This document shows, piece by piece, positions 32,302-41,799 of a DNA stretch of 64,000 nucleotides. The translations under genes and the position numbers were made by a program. Position 1 is the first letter of the stretch, and every line of letters starts with the position of its first letter. This DNA comes from Alkalihalobacterium chitinilyticum (GTDB taxonomy: Bacteria > Bacillota > Bacilli > Bacillales > Bacillaceae_F), in assembly GCF_029028005.1 (NCBI RefSeq), contig NZ_JAOTPO010000007.1, positions 62,001 to 126,000 of the forward strand, written 5' to 3'. The notes under the pieces were generated by a model. It ran no database searches. It saw only the letters and a program-made list of their open reading frames with translations, and was not told the origin of the DNA.

Positions 32302-35289
32302 ATGTCTAGAAAAAACTTTTTCTTACTGCTAGAAATGGATTTTAATAACATCCCAGAAGATGAAAATGAGATTAAAAACAAGATCAAAAGAAAGCGTGCG
32401 GAATGGTCAAAGCTGAGAAATCATCCAGGCAGAAGTACGGAAGCGAAGGCGAATCTCGAACTCGTTAGTGCAATTGAAGCGGTTATGTTAGACCCTGATC
32501 AGCGATTAGAAGAAGCCGAAGCTGCAAGAGAAATGAAAAAAAGAGAAGCCCTTGAAAAGGAGAGGGAAGCTTTTTCTGCTGTTGATAAAATCGTTCGGGT
32601 TTTATCAGCAAGAGGCTGGGTTTATGAAAGTGAAGTAGCGGATCTAGTGAAAATCTTCCATTTGTCTGAAAGCCAAGTGAAAAGCCGAATCTCACTACCT
32701 GTCAAAGCTGCATCAAGTAAACAAAATCAACGGCGAGAGATAACAGTTGACACATCTAAGGCAAAGAAAATTGCAGAGCTTTGTGAAAACATAGGGGTGA
32801 ACTCGGCTCATCCAGGTGGGGTGCCTAGTTTATACGACTTTCTGCAAGTTTCACCGACCTCAAGTCTTGATACGTTACTAGAAACTGCAGATGAAAAGTA
32901 TAAAGAGTTATCGAAAAAAAGACGAGATGCAAAAAGTGAGTATGAAACAAAGCTTCAATCCTATTGCAAATCAATCTTTCAGCGGGAACGAAAGGAATAT
33001 GATCTTGCATTAATTCAATTGCGACTTGAAAGTTTAAAAGAAACGATTCAGATTGCTACATCCTCATCGACATTAGATGATGTCGTCTTTGAGCAGATTG
33101 TCAAAGAAGGAATGAGCTTAGGTGTAACACAAGAAGAAGTAACTTCGTTTATAACTGGATACTGTGCTCAAAATCATATTACGGTCGGAAGTAACAATAA
33201 CACTAAGAAACAAAAGAAACTGAAGCAGTGTGGACATTGTGGGTTAGTTAATGGAGAACATGATAAGTATTGTTCTAGATGTGCAAACGAATTAGAAGTG
33301 ACTTGTCCATCATGTAAGAGCATCGTGCCATCGACAGCCCATGTTTGCGGCAGTTGTGGCTTTGAAGTCGGTGATTTATATAAATGGAACCAGATCATAC
33401 GTGAAGCGAATTATCATCTATCGGTAGATGAAGTTGAAATAGCAGAACGTTTGTATCATCTAGTATTAAGTCGTTGGCCAGATAACGTGGAAGTAAAGAA
33501 AAAATTAATGGAAGTACAACGAAAACAAAAAGAACAAGAAAATAAAATTGCTACAATAATGAGTTTTGTCGAAAATAAACGGTTCTATGCGGCTAGAAGT
33601 GAACTATTGAGAATGAAGCGAACTATTGAACAATCCGTTACTCTTAAAAGTATAGAAGAAGTTTGCAGAGATCATATTTTGTCTGCAGAAAGTTTATTAA
33701 AACGGGCTCGAAACTTACAAGATGAAAACCAAGCTGCTCAGTATTATATGAAAGCGATGGAAATTGCCGCTGACTGTAAAGAGGCAAACGATATGATTGC
33801 GAAATGGCCGCCTGAGTCACCGAAAAGCTTGCAAATTACCCCGCGTGCTGCCGAAATTCATTTAAAATGGCAGCCAAGTGAATCGCCTGGAACGATCCAT
33901 TACCGTGTCCTGCGTAAAAAAGGCAGCGAGATATTACATAGTACGGATGGCGAAATCATTCAAGAAAACATGCAATCCTCATTTGTAGATAACCATGCAG
34001 AGGGTGGTACTGCATACTTCTACGGTGTGTTTGCCGTTCGAGGTCAAACTGTATCTGAAAAAGGAATGGTCCAAGGACCGTTTGTCCGTCGCCCAGAGGT
34101 GGAAGATGTGACAATCCATCAAGACAATAGCGTCATTGAATTAAATTGGATACCGCCAAAAGGAGCAACATCTGTCGAAGTATGGCGGAAAGAAGGGGCT
34201 GTACCAACAAAGCGACAGGATGGGACGAAGTTAAAAGGCGTTACACTTGATGGTGTAAAGGATGATACTGTAACTTTTGGAAAAACATATGGATTTCGGA
34301 TTGTTGTACGTTATGGAACAGAAGAAGCTCCTACTTTTTCGGAAGGTGTAAGTTTACAGTCAAAAGCTATTCGTCTACCTAAGGTGGTCAGTGACTTCAC
34401 AATTAAACGAGAAGACAATGGGGTCTTTGTCAAAATACCGGAAATGAATGATGAAGTTCATATCTACTATGCTAATCAAGCTTTTACCTATAAAAAGGGA
34501 GAAACCTGCCCAATAGATAAATTACCTCAACTCGGCGATAAGGTTATTTTATCTGAGAAGAAGACGGCATTTGTAAAGATGAACTTAAGAAAACCATTAT
34601 ACTTCATACCGGTTTCATTTAACGAAGAAGTAGCTGTCTTTGGAGAAATGAAAGTTTCCAAAGACCATCCTGAAGTCAGTAACATCTTCCATAAGGTAGA
34701 GCAAAATTCACTCATTGTTCAGTGGATATGGCCGGATAAAATCAAACGGGTAATCGTTGCTTATCGAAAAGATGCTTTTCCTGTATCGCACGATGATCCA
34801 CAAGCAACGAAAATTCAAATTGAAAAAGGAAGCTATGAACTTTTAGATGGATACAAAATTTCTAGTCGTGAACAAGACTATTATTTTACGATATTTACTG
34901 TGTATGAAGAAGGGGACGATCTCATTTATTCGAACGGAGAACAGTATTTATGCTTAAATACGAAACCGGTAGAGATTAGTTATGAAATTAATACGTCCAG
35001 CTTTTTTAAGAAAAAAGTAAGAATTTCGTTGTCGACAGATACAGCAGTGACTTTACCTGGTTTAGTTTTAGTGAAGAAGGCATTATCACCTCCAACGAGT
35101 AAAACGGATGGAAAAGAAATTTATCGTATACCAGGAAACGAAGAAATGTATAGAACAAAGCAAATAGATATTCCGTCTGAACACTTTGAAAAAAACATGT
35201 ACGCTAGGCTCTTTTTTATTAATGATAAGGAAGCACCGAAAGTACGGCTGCAGCCAAAAGGCGGAAAAGAAGTATTGCGACTGTGGTAA
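32302..35289 (+). CDS. J-like domain, zinc-ribbon and FN3 repeat protein (HPG instead of HPD)
   Basis: 995 residues from ATG 32302 (AAGGAG upstream; GTG 32281 is in frame but lies before the RBS). Residues about 1-75 resemble a J domain, but the Hsp70-activating HPD is HPG (RNHPGRST). A second J-like segment (SLYDFLQVSPTSSLDTLL) starts near residue 173. Residues about 309-354 form a double zinc ribbon (CGHCG...CSRC, CPSC...CGSCG). A helical TPR-like part follows, then at least two fibronectin type III-like domains (about 506-700) and further beta-domains. Its place after two Hsp70 genes suggests a dedicated scaffold or co-chaperone. No signal peptide. Confidence 0.8.
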   Translation: MSRKNFFLLLEMDFNNIPEDENEIKNKIKRKRAEWSKLRNHPGRSTEAKANLELVSAIEAVMLDPDQRLEEAEAAREMKKREALEKEREAFSAVDKIVRVLSARGWVYESEVADLVKIFHLSESQVKSRISLPVKAASSKQNQRREITVDTSKAKKIAELCENIGVNSAHPGGVPSLYDFLQVSPTSSLDTLLETADEKYKELSKKRRDAKSEYETKLQSYCKSIFQRERKEYDLALIQLRLESLKETIQIATSSSTLDDVVFEQIVKEGMSLGVTQEEVTSFITGYCAQNHITVGSNNNTKKQKKLKQCGHCGLVNGEHDKYCSRCANELEVTCPSCKSIVPSTAHVCGSCGFEVGDLYKWNQIIREANYHLSVDEVEIAERLYHLVLSRWPDNVEVKKKLMEVQRKQKEQENKIATIMSFVENKRFYAARSELLRMKRTIEQSVTLKSIEEVCRDHILSAESLLKRARNLQDENQAAQYYMKAMEIAADCKEANDMIAKWPPESPKSLQITPRAAEIHLKWQPSESPGTIHYRVLRKKGSEILHSTDGEIIQENMQSSFVDNHAEGGTAYFYGVFAVRGQTVSEKGMVQGPFVRRPEVEDVTIHQDNSVIELNWIPPKGATSVEVWRKEGAVPTKRQDGTKLKGVTLDGVKDDTVTFGKTYGFRIVVRYGTEEAPTFSEGVSLQSKAIRLPKVVSDFTIKREDNGVFVKIPEMNDEVHIYYANQAFTYKKGETCPIDKLPQLGDKVILSEKKTAFVKMNLRKPLYFIPVSFNEEVAVFGEMKVSKDHPEVSNIFHKVEQNSLIVQWIWPDKIKRVIVAYRKDAFPVSHDDPQATKIQIEKGSYELLDGYKISSREQDYYFTIFTVYEEGDDLIYSNGEQYLCLNTKPVEISYEINTSSFFKKKVRISLSTDTAVTLPGLVLVKKALSPPTSKTDGKEIYRIPGNEEMYRTKQIDIPSEHFEKNMYARLFFINDKEAPKVRLQPKGGKEVLRLW

Positions 35290-35321
35290 GGGACAAAAAA
35301 ACATAAAAGAGGGACGAAAAA

Positions 35322-36548
35322 ATGGTAATAGATAAGGTACTTAAGAAAGATTACATTTGTCCATATTGTTTTAACCGTCATAAGTTACATGATGTGAAGT
35401 TTCGTTGTAAGAGTGAGTCAGAAGAGTGTATACCTGAACCGGATGAGATTTTCTCTAACTTTAAGGGGTTTAATCGACCAAGAGAGATGGGACACGTCTT
35501 TCGCACTGCAAATCAAAGCGGTGCCTTCGGAAATTTTATAAAAGGAATGCCGGATGATGCTAATTGTGATCAATGCGGAGATAACTCGACGGTGAGAATT
35601 TGCCCTAGTTGTCATTCTGAACTCCCGTCTACTATTGGACAATATGAAGATTTAATCTTTGCTGTTATTGGGGTTAAGGAAACGGGGAAAAGTCATTATA
35701 TTTCGGTCTTAATTGATAAAATTAAGAGAGAAATAGGGGATAGCTACGAGTGTAATTTACATCCCATTGATGATGAAACGATTAACCGTTACCGGGATGA
35801 TTTTTGGACGCCTGTGTTTAAGAAACGAGAAACGATTCACGCCACTCGTTCAGGACGTTCCGATGAAAAAGTACGTAGGCCGCTCCTGTATACTTTGCAA
35901 TTTACGAAGAAAAACATGTTACAAAAAACAGTCATTCATAAAGTTATCACATTAGCATTTTTTGATGCTGCAGGAGAAGACTTAGACCAAGAAGATACAA
36001 TGCTTACTGTCAATAAGTACATTTATAACTCGGCTGGGGTTATTTTGTTACTTGATCCATTGCAATTGGATTCTGTTAGAAATTCATTAAGTGATAGCAC
36101 TCGCCTTCCCAATGTAAATTCGGATAGCTCGGAAATCCTTTTTCGATTAACCAACTTAATTCGTAAAGCAAAGAACTTAAAGCAAAATGAAAAAATTCAA
36201 ATTCCATTAGCGATCGCTTTCTCTAAGATTGATGCGGTTCAAAATATTCTTGACCCGTCTAGTGCTTTGAATTTTCCAAGCTACCATACGAATGGTTCGT
36301 TTGATTTAAGAGATTTTGAGAATGTTCATGCTGAAATTGAAACATTGGTTAAGGAGTGGACAGAGTCGGGAATGACACGCTCACTTGAGACGAACTATAA
36401 AAATTATGGTTTCTTTGGTCTTTCTTCACTAGGTTATAACCCTGATATGGATATGAAGATCAAGGATTTTAAGCCTTATCGTGTAGAGGATCCGTTCCTT
36501 TGGTTGCTATACAAGCACAAAATTATAAAAGGGACAAAAAGAAAGTGA
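35322..36548 (+). CDS. Zinc-ribbon P-loop GTPase (DO-GTPase-like)
   Basis: 408 residues. Two N-terminal cysteine pairs (CPYC...C...C and CDQC...CPSC) precede a P-loop GTPase domain: G1 GVKETGKSH (about 117-125), G3-like FDAAGED (about 213), G4-like FSKIDA (about 300). The combination of ribbons with this GTPase type resembles the double-GTPase (DO-GTPase) proteins described as partners of GAP1 in conflict systems by Aravind and colleagues; this is from memory. The next gene is GAP1-like, which supports it. RBS GAGGGACG. Cytoplasmic, no membrane helix. Confidence 0.75.
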   Translation: MVIDKVLKKDYICPYCFNRHKLHDVKFRCKSESEECIPEPDEIFSNFKGFNRPREMGHVFRTANQSGAFGNFIKGMPDDANCDQCGDNSTVRICPSCHSELPSTIGQYEDLIFAVIGVKETGKSHYISVLIDKIKREIGDSYECNLHPIDDETINRYRDDFWTPVFKKRETIHATRSGRSDEKVRRPLLYTLQFTKKNMLQKTVIHKVITLAFFDAAGEDLDQEDTMLTVNKYIYNSAGVILLLDPLQLDSVRNSLSDSTRLPNVNSDSSEILFRLTNLIRKAKNLKQNEKIQIPLAIAFSKIDAVQNILDPSSALNFPSYHTNGSFDLRDFENVHAEIETLVKEWTESGMTRSLETNYKNYGFFGLSSLGYNPDMDMKIKDFKPYRVEDPFLWLLYKHKIIKGTKRK

Positions 36549-36558
36549 GGTCAGGGCG

Positions 36559-39084
36559 ATGAAGTTACTTCAACTGTATTATACGTCTTGTCAGCGAGGT
36601 CGCTCCCCTGGAAGCGGATTCCAGGTCTATTCTGCTTCTGAAGGTTTAACAGAAGAGGAGATCTTGGAAATTGAACGTTACGGGGTGTATATTCCACCGA
36701 CTCATTTACCGGGACATCCGACCGAAGAAGAAATAAAAACGAAATTCCCAGTCGCCTTCTCCTTCTTTCAATTGAAAAATGGAAGGTATGGCATTTGTCA
36801 ATCCGTTTATATCGGGAAGGACTATTCAGGAAGGTATGGGAACTATTTTTCTCACGCTTTAATACTCGAAGAAGGTGAATGGCCGTTCGACCCTATTTTG
36901 TTATATAAATCCCCTGATCTTCGCACGAGTTTGACCCTGACAGAACAGGAGATTAGTTATGCACCAAGTCCACTTCCTCCATTGTCTTCTATTAAACTAG
37001 GGGCTGAAATTACTGAAGAAAAAGTGAATGAACTCATAAGTAACGAACGTAATAAAGATGTGCTTACCGGGATGTTAAATGCTCTTATAGAGGAAAAGGG
37101 GGCACCTGGGTCTCTTTTTATAACTGCTGAACAAAATGAAATTCCGTTATGGGTAGCTGCTGTTCGCCTGGCGCTTCCATTTCAACTAACACATCAACTA
37201 TTTTTTACTACGTATTCCTACGATCCTGAGAGAGAGAACTTTGTTATTAATGCTACTTTAGATGAGGGTGTCCGTTTCAACTTCCAAGATCGCGGGCTGT
37301 ATTCACAATTGAATATGTTTAATATGAAAGAAGATAGTGTCAGCCGAATTAATAGTCATTTCAGTTATCCTGATCAAATGGCAGGAAAGCTAAAGCTTAT
37401 AAAGAAGTTTGAAGTCTTTCTAAAGGACTACAATTATTCACAGCTAAATGGTGATTTAGATAAGGCGCTTAAACTCTTTGCTCTGCAACATTCACCAACA
37501 GTTCTGTTAAGCGAAAAAGATTGGTTAGATATGATCAGTTATGCGAGACGCTATCTTCGCCAAGAAGCATTTTCAAATTTCATGGAGAAAGTACCAGTAG
37601 ATCAACTGAGTGATATTCCTTCACGAAGTGATCTAGAAGCAGTAAAAGAAATTGTGCTGTTCCTCTTTGAAACAGCAAACATCACGAAACTAGAGGCACA
37701 TCACGAAAAGGCAACTGAATTTTTAATTGAAGCACTAGATGTGAAGATGACTGAAGCTAGAGATGTAACAACAATAAAAACTATTGAACAGTTTTTCGAG
37801 GAAGTCTATCAAGTGATTGTAGAAAGGCGTTATTTCTATAATCTATTTCTTTCACCTGAACGATTAGACCTGTTAAGGGAACAACTACAACAGATGAACA
37901 ACAGGGAGAAAGAAAGGTTTTACCACCAAAAGGTTATTCAATTTATCAGCGAAACGAATAAGTCTTGGGGAGACCTATACAAAAGTCAAAAGGATTTCAT
38001 CGTTCAATATTTACCGGGCGAACTTCAATATAGTCAATTTTGTAGCGGATCCTTTTTTGCACAAATGGTCGTTTATTGGGGGAAACGAGTTACCAATCAT
38101 AGTTCTTTTAATCTCGTCAAGAAAGAATTCGACACAGCTACGCGACCAAGTATGTGGGAAGACAAAGTATGCCGTACATTAGAAAAGGAGAAAGAAGGAA
38201 GAGAATTACTTCTCAATTTATTTTCCAAAGAGATAGAGGCAACAACGGAAAAAACAGATTATCTTATCCAATATCTCGCAAGGATAGGTGAGTTAAGTCA
38301 ATTTTGGAGGGAGCATTCAAAAAATATCCTCTCAAAATATAAAGAAGAAGTTTTAATTGGAAAACCTTTTGATGAGCTACTCAAACTGTTTAAGAATGAG
38401 GGACTCGTTCATCTTTTAGAACAGAATGGTATATTAAAATCTCTTATGAAAAATAGCGAGTTAATACTTCCATTTAATAAAGGCTTACAAGAAAAGAGAG
38501 AACAACTTGTTACACTAAACAATAAATACCTTGAATTGATAGGTAAAGACCATAAGAAACTAGTATTGGCCATTGAGACAATCGATCTAAAACAGAAAAA
38601 GAAATATGACACAGATTATCTTAAAAGCTTCATACCCGCAGCCATGAAAGAGCTAGAGAAATGGGAATATAAGGATTACTTATTATGGGCCCTTCCTGAT
38701 TTAATGCCGGCTTTCTATCAAGATAAAAAAGTTTTCAGTGATTTAGTGAAAAAAATAGATAGAGTAGAATTTACTCCAACTATTATCGAGTCACTACAAA
38801 AATTAAAAGAAACGCAAAAGTTAAAACATTCACCGAACTTCTTTGCAGAATACTTCTACTTGCTTAATGATCGAGAAGCCGATGAGTATAGCAGATCAGC
38901 TAAAGAAGAAATGAAAAAATATCTCATTGAAAACCCAAATGAAGCCAAAAAGATTGATGAGTTATTTAAAAATGTAAAAGGTGATCTACCGGTTAAGAAG
39001 AAGTGGCAATCCTTTTATAAAGAAGCGCAAAAAGAACGTGGAAATGCGTTTATGAGATCGGTGAAAAAATTAATGGGGCGTTAA
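36559..39084 (+). CDS. GAP1-like GTPase-associated protein
   Basis: 841 residues. The N-terminus (LQLYYTSCQRGRSPGSGFQV...GVYIPPTHLPGHPTEEE...DYSGRYGNYFSHALILE) matches what I recall of the GTPase-associated protein 1 N-terminal domain. The following part (LWVAAVRLALPFQLTHQLFF...TYSYDPERENFVI) matches the middle domain. The long C-terminal half is helical. No catalytic motif is obvious. Family members are always near GTPase genes, as here on both sides. It starts 10 bases after the GTPase stop. Confidence 0.75.
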   Translation: MKLLQLYYTSCQRGRSPGSGFQVYSASEGLTEEEILEIERYGVYIPPTHLPGHPTEEEIKTKFPVAFSFFQLKNGRYGICQSVYIGKDYSGRYGNYFSHALILEEGEWPFDPILLYKSPDLRTSLTLTEQEISYAPSPLPPLSSIKLGAEITEEKVNELISNERNKDVLTGMLNALIEEKGAPGSLFITAEQNEIPLWVAAVRLALPFQLTHQLFFTTYSYDPERENFVINATLDEGVRFNFQDRGLYSQLNMFNMKEDSVSRINSHFSYPDQMAGKLKLIKKFEVFLKDYNYSQLNGDLDKALKLFALQHSPTVLLSEKDWLDMISYARRYLRQEAFSNFMEKVPVDQLSDIPSRSDLEAVKEIVLFLFETANITKLEAHHEKATEFLIEALDVKMTEARDVTTIKTIEQFFEEVYQVIVERRYFYNLFLSPERLDLLREQLQQMNNREKERFYHQKVIQFISETNKSWGDLYKSQKDFIVQYLPGELQYSQFCSGSFFAQMVVYWGKRVTNHSSFNLVKKEFDTATRPSMWEDKVCRTLEKEKEGRELLLNLFSKEIEATTEKTDYLIQYLARIGELSQFWREHSKNILSKYKEEVLIGKPFDELLKLFKNEGLVHLLEQNGILKSLMKNSELILPFNKGLQEKREQLVTLNNKYLELIGKDHKKLVLAIETIDLKQKKKYDTDYLKSFIPAAMKELEKWEYKDYLLWALPDLMPAFYQDKKVFSDLVKKIDRVEFTPTIIESLQKLKETQKLKHSPNFFAEYFYLLNDREADEYSRSAKEEMKKYLIENPNEAKKIDELFKNVKGDLPVKKKWQSFYKEAQKERGNAFMRSVKKLMGR

Positions 39085-39100
39085 GTAAGGGTGAGTTATT

Positions 39101-41188
39101 ATGAAAGAATATGTTTATAGAACATATTTTGTCTTAAGTGGTCTGTTTTTACTAATAGGGATTGCCTATTGGTCAACAGATGTATACACATTAGATTTTC
39201 GTAAGTTAGTAGGTATATCAGGTAGTTTGTTATTTCTTCTATTAGGAATGTATAGGAGAAACTATCTTTTTTCGTTTATTGGTTATGGTGCTTTTATATG
39301 GGGATTTGCCCCGCTTTTTCATTTTCACCTTTTCCCAGGTTCCTATTTTAACGAGTCGTACTTGCTTTATTTTACGTTAGCGGTTGTCTTATTCATAATC
39401 AAACCGCCACCTACTTTTTTAAGTGGATTTATGTACAGCTTTTTAGGTGTGTATCTTTACCGCTGTCTATCTGATTATTTTGCTTCAAGTGAAAGCTTTT
39501 CTATTGAAATGTTTAATAATATTGATCTTTTAGCCTTTGCTTTTAGTGATTATTTTTGGGTTTATTTGTTTATAGGGTATGTCACTAGTGTATTACCTTA
39601 TTACATTAACAGGCAGAGTACAGACGACCCAAGGTTCCATTTTGTTACGTTGTTTCCGGTATTTATAATGACGTTTCCTTTTCAAGCTTTGGTAGGAGTA
39701 TCGGCAGGTCTTTACCGTGCACTAATGAACTATAAAGGTGTTTTTCAAACGAATGTCATCAAGGAGAAAGAAGAAGAGGCTAAGAGGAATGTTCAACCGG
39801 CCTATCAAAACTATTGGTTGCGAAAGGCTTTCAAAGATATTTTCAGTACATACCGGAATACTCTCCAAGTAAATATGACTAGTCTGAAAAACTTTAATCA
39901 AACATCTAATCAATTGATGAGTAGGTATGGAATTTGCTTAGGGATGATCCCGTTTATCACCTGGCGAATAGGTGCTATATCCGTTGTGAGTTTAGGTTTT
40001 GTATTTTTATCTTTATTTTCTTTGTTTCACATTATTGTTGTAGGACTTATATCTCTTGCAGCTTATATCTATTTAGCTATTTTTTATGTTTTAGATCAAT
40101 TCCATTTAAAGTCTAAAAAAGTGAATACCGTTTGTCCAAGTTGTTATCATAAGTCGGAACTTCCAGATTATTTATGTTTTAATTGTGGTACAGTTCATTC
40201 CAACTTACGCCCAGGTCTTTTTGGTGTGAGAAAACGAAAATGTCAATGTGGACAAGATATTCCAGCCACTTATTTAACCGAGCGACATGAGCTTCACTCA
40301 GTATGTAAAGAGTGTCATAAACCATTACATACGAAAGAGGCCACTCCATTTTGTGTTTCTGTAATTGGTGGACCATTGTCTGGAAAAACATCGTTTGTGA
40401 CATCTACAATTCAATGGTTACGACACAAGGTAGCGCCTGAGCGAGGATGGGACGTAGAGTTTTTAAACGAAGATGATAAATTGCTTCATGAGCAAAAAGT
40501 TAACGGAATGCAAAGTGGACACTTTCCGGCGAAAACCAGTGAGACGAAGCCATTTGCGATGAATGTGAAGTTAACAAATAAGAATTGGAGAAACGATAAA
40601 CTTCTTTATTTTTATGATCCTGCTGGTGAAGCGTACAGTAATACAAAAGAGTTGGCAAGGCATAGTTATTACGACTATTTGGATGGTTTAATTTTAGTCA
40701 TTGATCCGTTTGCTTTACCAAACTTAGCTAGTGAGTTAGAGGAAGAACTTCGCGATCATCCTTCCAAAGTAAATCAATCTGCTGAGCTTTTAGATGATAC
40801 CTTTGATAAGTTAATGGTTCACCTTGCTAAAAATATTGGAATAAAGGAAAATAAGAAGTTAAACATTCCGTTAGCAATAGTAATAAATAAGGTAGATGCA
40901 TTTGGCTTAGAAGAAAGAATATCATCTTATGAAGTAAGCAGTACGATAGATAATGAAGCCGGGCAATCGTTAGACAATCATCCTAAGAGCGAGTTAGAGA
41001 GAATGAATAATGATTGCAAAGCCTTTCTTTCATCTGTCGGCTACCAGTTTTTTGTTAACCAGTTAGAAAGTAAATTTAGTAGGTATCAATTTTTCCTTTC
41101 AAGTTCTGTACCAACTTCTAGTTCTGAGAATAATGACTGTACTAAACCGTTGTTGTGGTTATTAAAACAGCGGGGCGATATTAAATAA
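39101..41188 (+). CDS. Multi-spanning membrane protein with zinc ribbon and GTPase domain
   Basis: 695 residues. About seven hydrophobic segments lie in residues 1-215 and two more near 275-335. A zinc ribbon (CPSC...CFNCG, then CQCG...CKEC) lies around 342-405. A cytoplasmic P-loop GTPase follows: GGPLSGKTS (about 423), DPAGEA (about 506), INKVDAF (about 596). Ribbon plus GTPase is the same layout as the 35322 gene, so the two are probable paralogues, one soluble and one membrane-fixed. It is the last gene of the operon, followed by a strong terminator. It would anchor the system to the membrane. Confidence 0.8.
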   Translation: MKEYVYRTYFVLSGLFLLIGIAYWSTDVYTLDFRKLVGISGSLLFLLLGMYRRNYLFSFIGYGAFIWGFAPLFHFHLFPGSYFNESYLLYFTLAVVLFIIKPPPTFLSGFMYSFLGVYLYRCLSDYFASSESFSIEMFNNIDLLAFAFSDYFWVYLFIGYVTSVLPYYINRQSTDDPRFHFVTLFPVFIMTFPFQALVGVSAGLYRALMNYKGVFQTNVIKEKEEEAKRNVQPAYQNYWLRKAFKDIFSTYRNTLQVNMTSLKNFNQTSNQLMSRYGICLGMIPFITWRIGAISVVSLGFVFLSLFSLFHIIVVGLISLAAYIYLAIFYVLDQFHLKSKKVNTVCPSCYHKSELPDYLCFNCGTVHSNLRPGLFGVRKRKCQCGQDIPATYLTERHELHSVCKECHKPLHTKEATPFCVSVIGGPLSGKTSFVTSTIQWLRHKVAPERGWDVEFLNEDDKLLHEQKVNGMQSGHFPAKTSETKPFAMNVKLTNKNWRNDKLLYFYDPAGEAYSNTKELARHSYYDYLDGLILVIDPFALPNLASELEEELRDHPSKVNQSAELLDDTFDKLMVHLAKNIGIKENKKLNIPLAIVINKVDAFGLEERISSYEVSSTIDNEAGQSLDNHPKSELERMNNDCKAFLSSVGYQFFVNQLESKFSRYQFFLSSSVPTSSSENNDCTKPLLWLLKQRGDIK

Positions 41189-41201
41189 ATAAGTATAACA
41201 A

Positions 41202-41249
41202 ATGATGGCCAATACCTTTAAATAAAGGTATTGGCCATCATATTGTTTT
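41202..41249 (+). terminator. Terminator of the chaperone-GTPase operon
   Basis: Perfect 19-base arms (ATGATGGCCAATACCTTTA and complement) with a 2-base loop, then ATTGTTTTTATTT. It could also act for the convergent Spo0E-like gene. Confidence 0.92.
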
Positions 41250-41287
41250 TATTTATATTCTTTTCAACAATCATTACATCGATTGCG

Positions 41288-41476
41288 TCATCCAGTTAGT
41301 TCGTTGTTGGTTGTTTTCTTTCCATTTTTCACTTCTTCATACTGATTTAACAGTTCATCTAATTCCTGACTGACATGAAGGGTTTTCGCAGATGATATTC
41401 CAAAAGTTAATGAATACTCTAACATTTGCTGCCTCTTTTGCTCTATTTGAGTTTCTAATTGTATTAAATCTACCAT
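41288..41476 (-). CDS. Spo0E-like aspartyl-phosphate phosphatase
   Basis: 62 residues, helical, with the family signature SQELDELLNQY. Spo0E proteins dephosphorylate Spo0A-P and delay sporulation. RBS GGTGGAG before ATG on the minus strand. It is monocistronic and converges on the chaperone-GTPase operon. Its presence supports a spore-forming host. Confidence 0.88.
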   Translation of the reverse strand: MVDLIQLETQIEQKRQQMLEYSLTFGISSAKTLHVSQELDELLNQYEEVKNGKKTTNNELTG

Positions 41477-41705
41477 CTCTTATCTCCACCACTAGGATAC
41501 TATCACCATTAAAATCCTACCATATACCTACCATAATTGGAATAGAATACACAATAATGTCACCGATTTTCTAATTATGGGATCTGACAAAGTTTCTAAA
41601 AATCTCCATAATCCATTCAAAAAATGATAGCAGAATAAAGATACAATGAAGGTAACACGAAATTTATAATGTTATGAAAGTGATCGTCTCTGCTTGATAG
41701 AATTT

Positions 41706-41735
41706 AAACGGTTACAAATCATAGTGACCGTTTTT
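41706..41735 (+). terminator. Terminator-like hairpin upstream of the P-type ATPase
   Basis: AAACGGTTAC/GTGACCGTTT stem followed by TTTTTCT. No plus-strand gene ends nearby, so it lies in the leader of the ATPase gene, about 65 bases before its start. It may be an attenuator. Confidence 0.55.
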
Positions 41736-41799
41736 CTATACTGGTAGACAGTTAAATAAAACAACTATGGATCCGTGGGACTTCTGGGGAGGGAGCAAG

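Noticed and set aside
27286-41249. Transposase, integrase or tRNA attachment site bounding the chaperone-GTPase block
   Set aside because: None was found at either edge; the claim of insertion rests on synteny alone.
41706-41799. Manganese (yybP-ykoY) riboswitch before the P-type ATPase
   Set aside because: The conserved loops of that RNA class are not visible; only a simple terminator-like hairpin is present.
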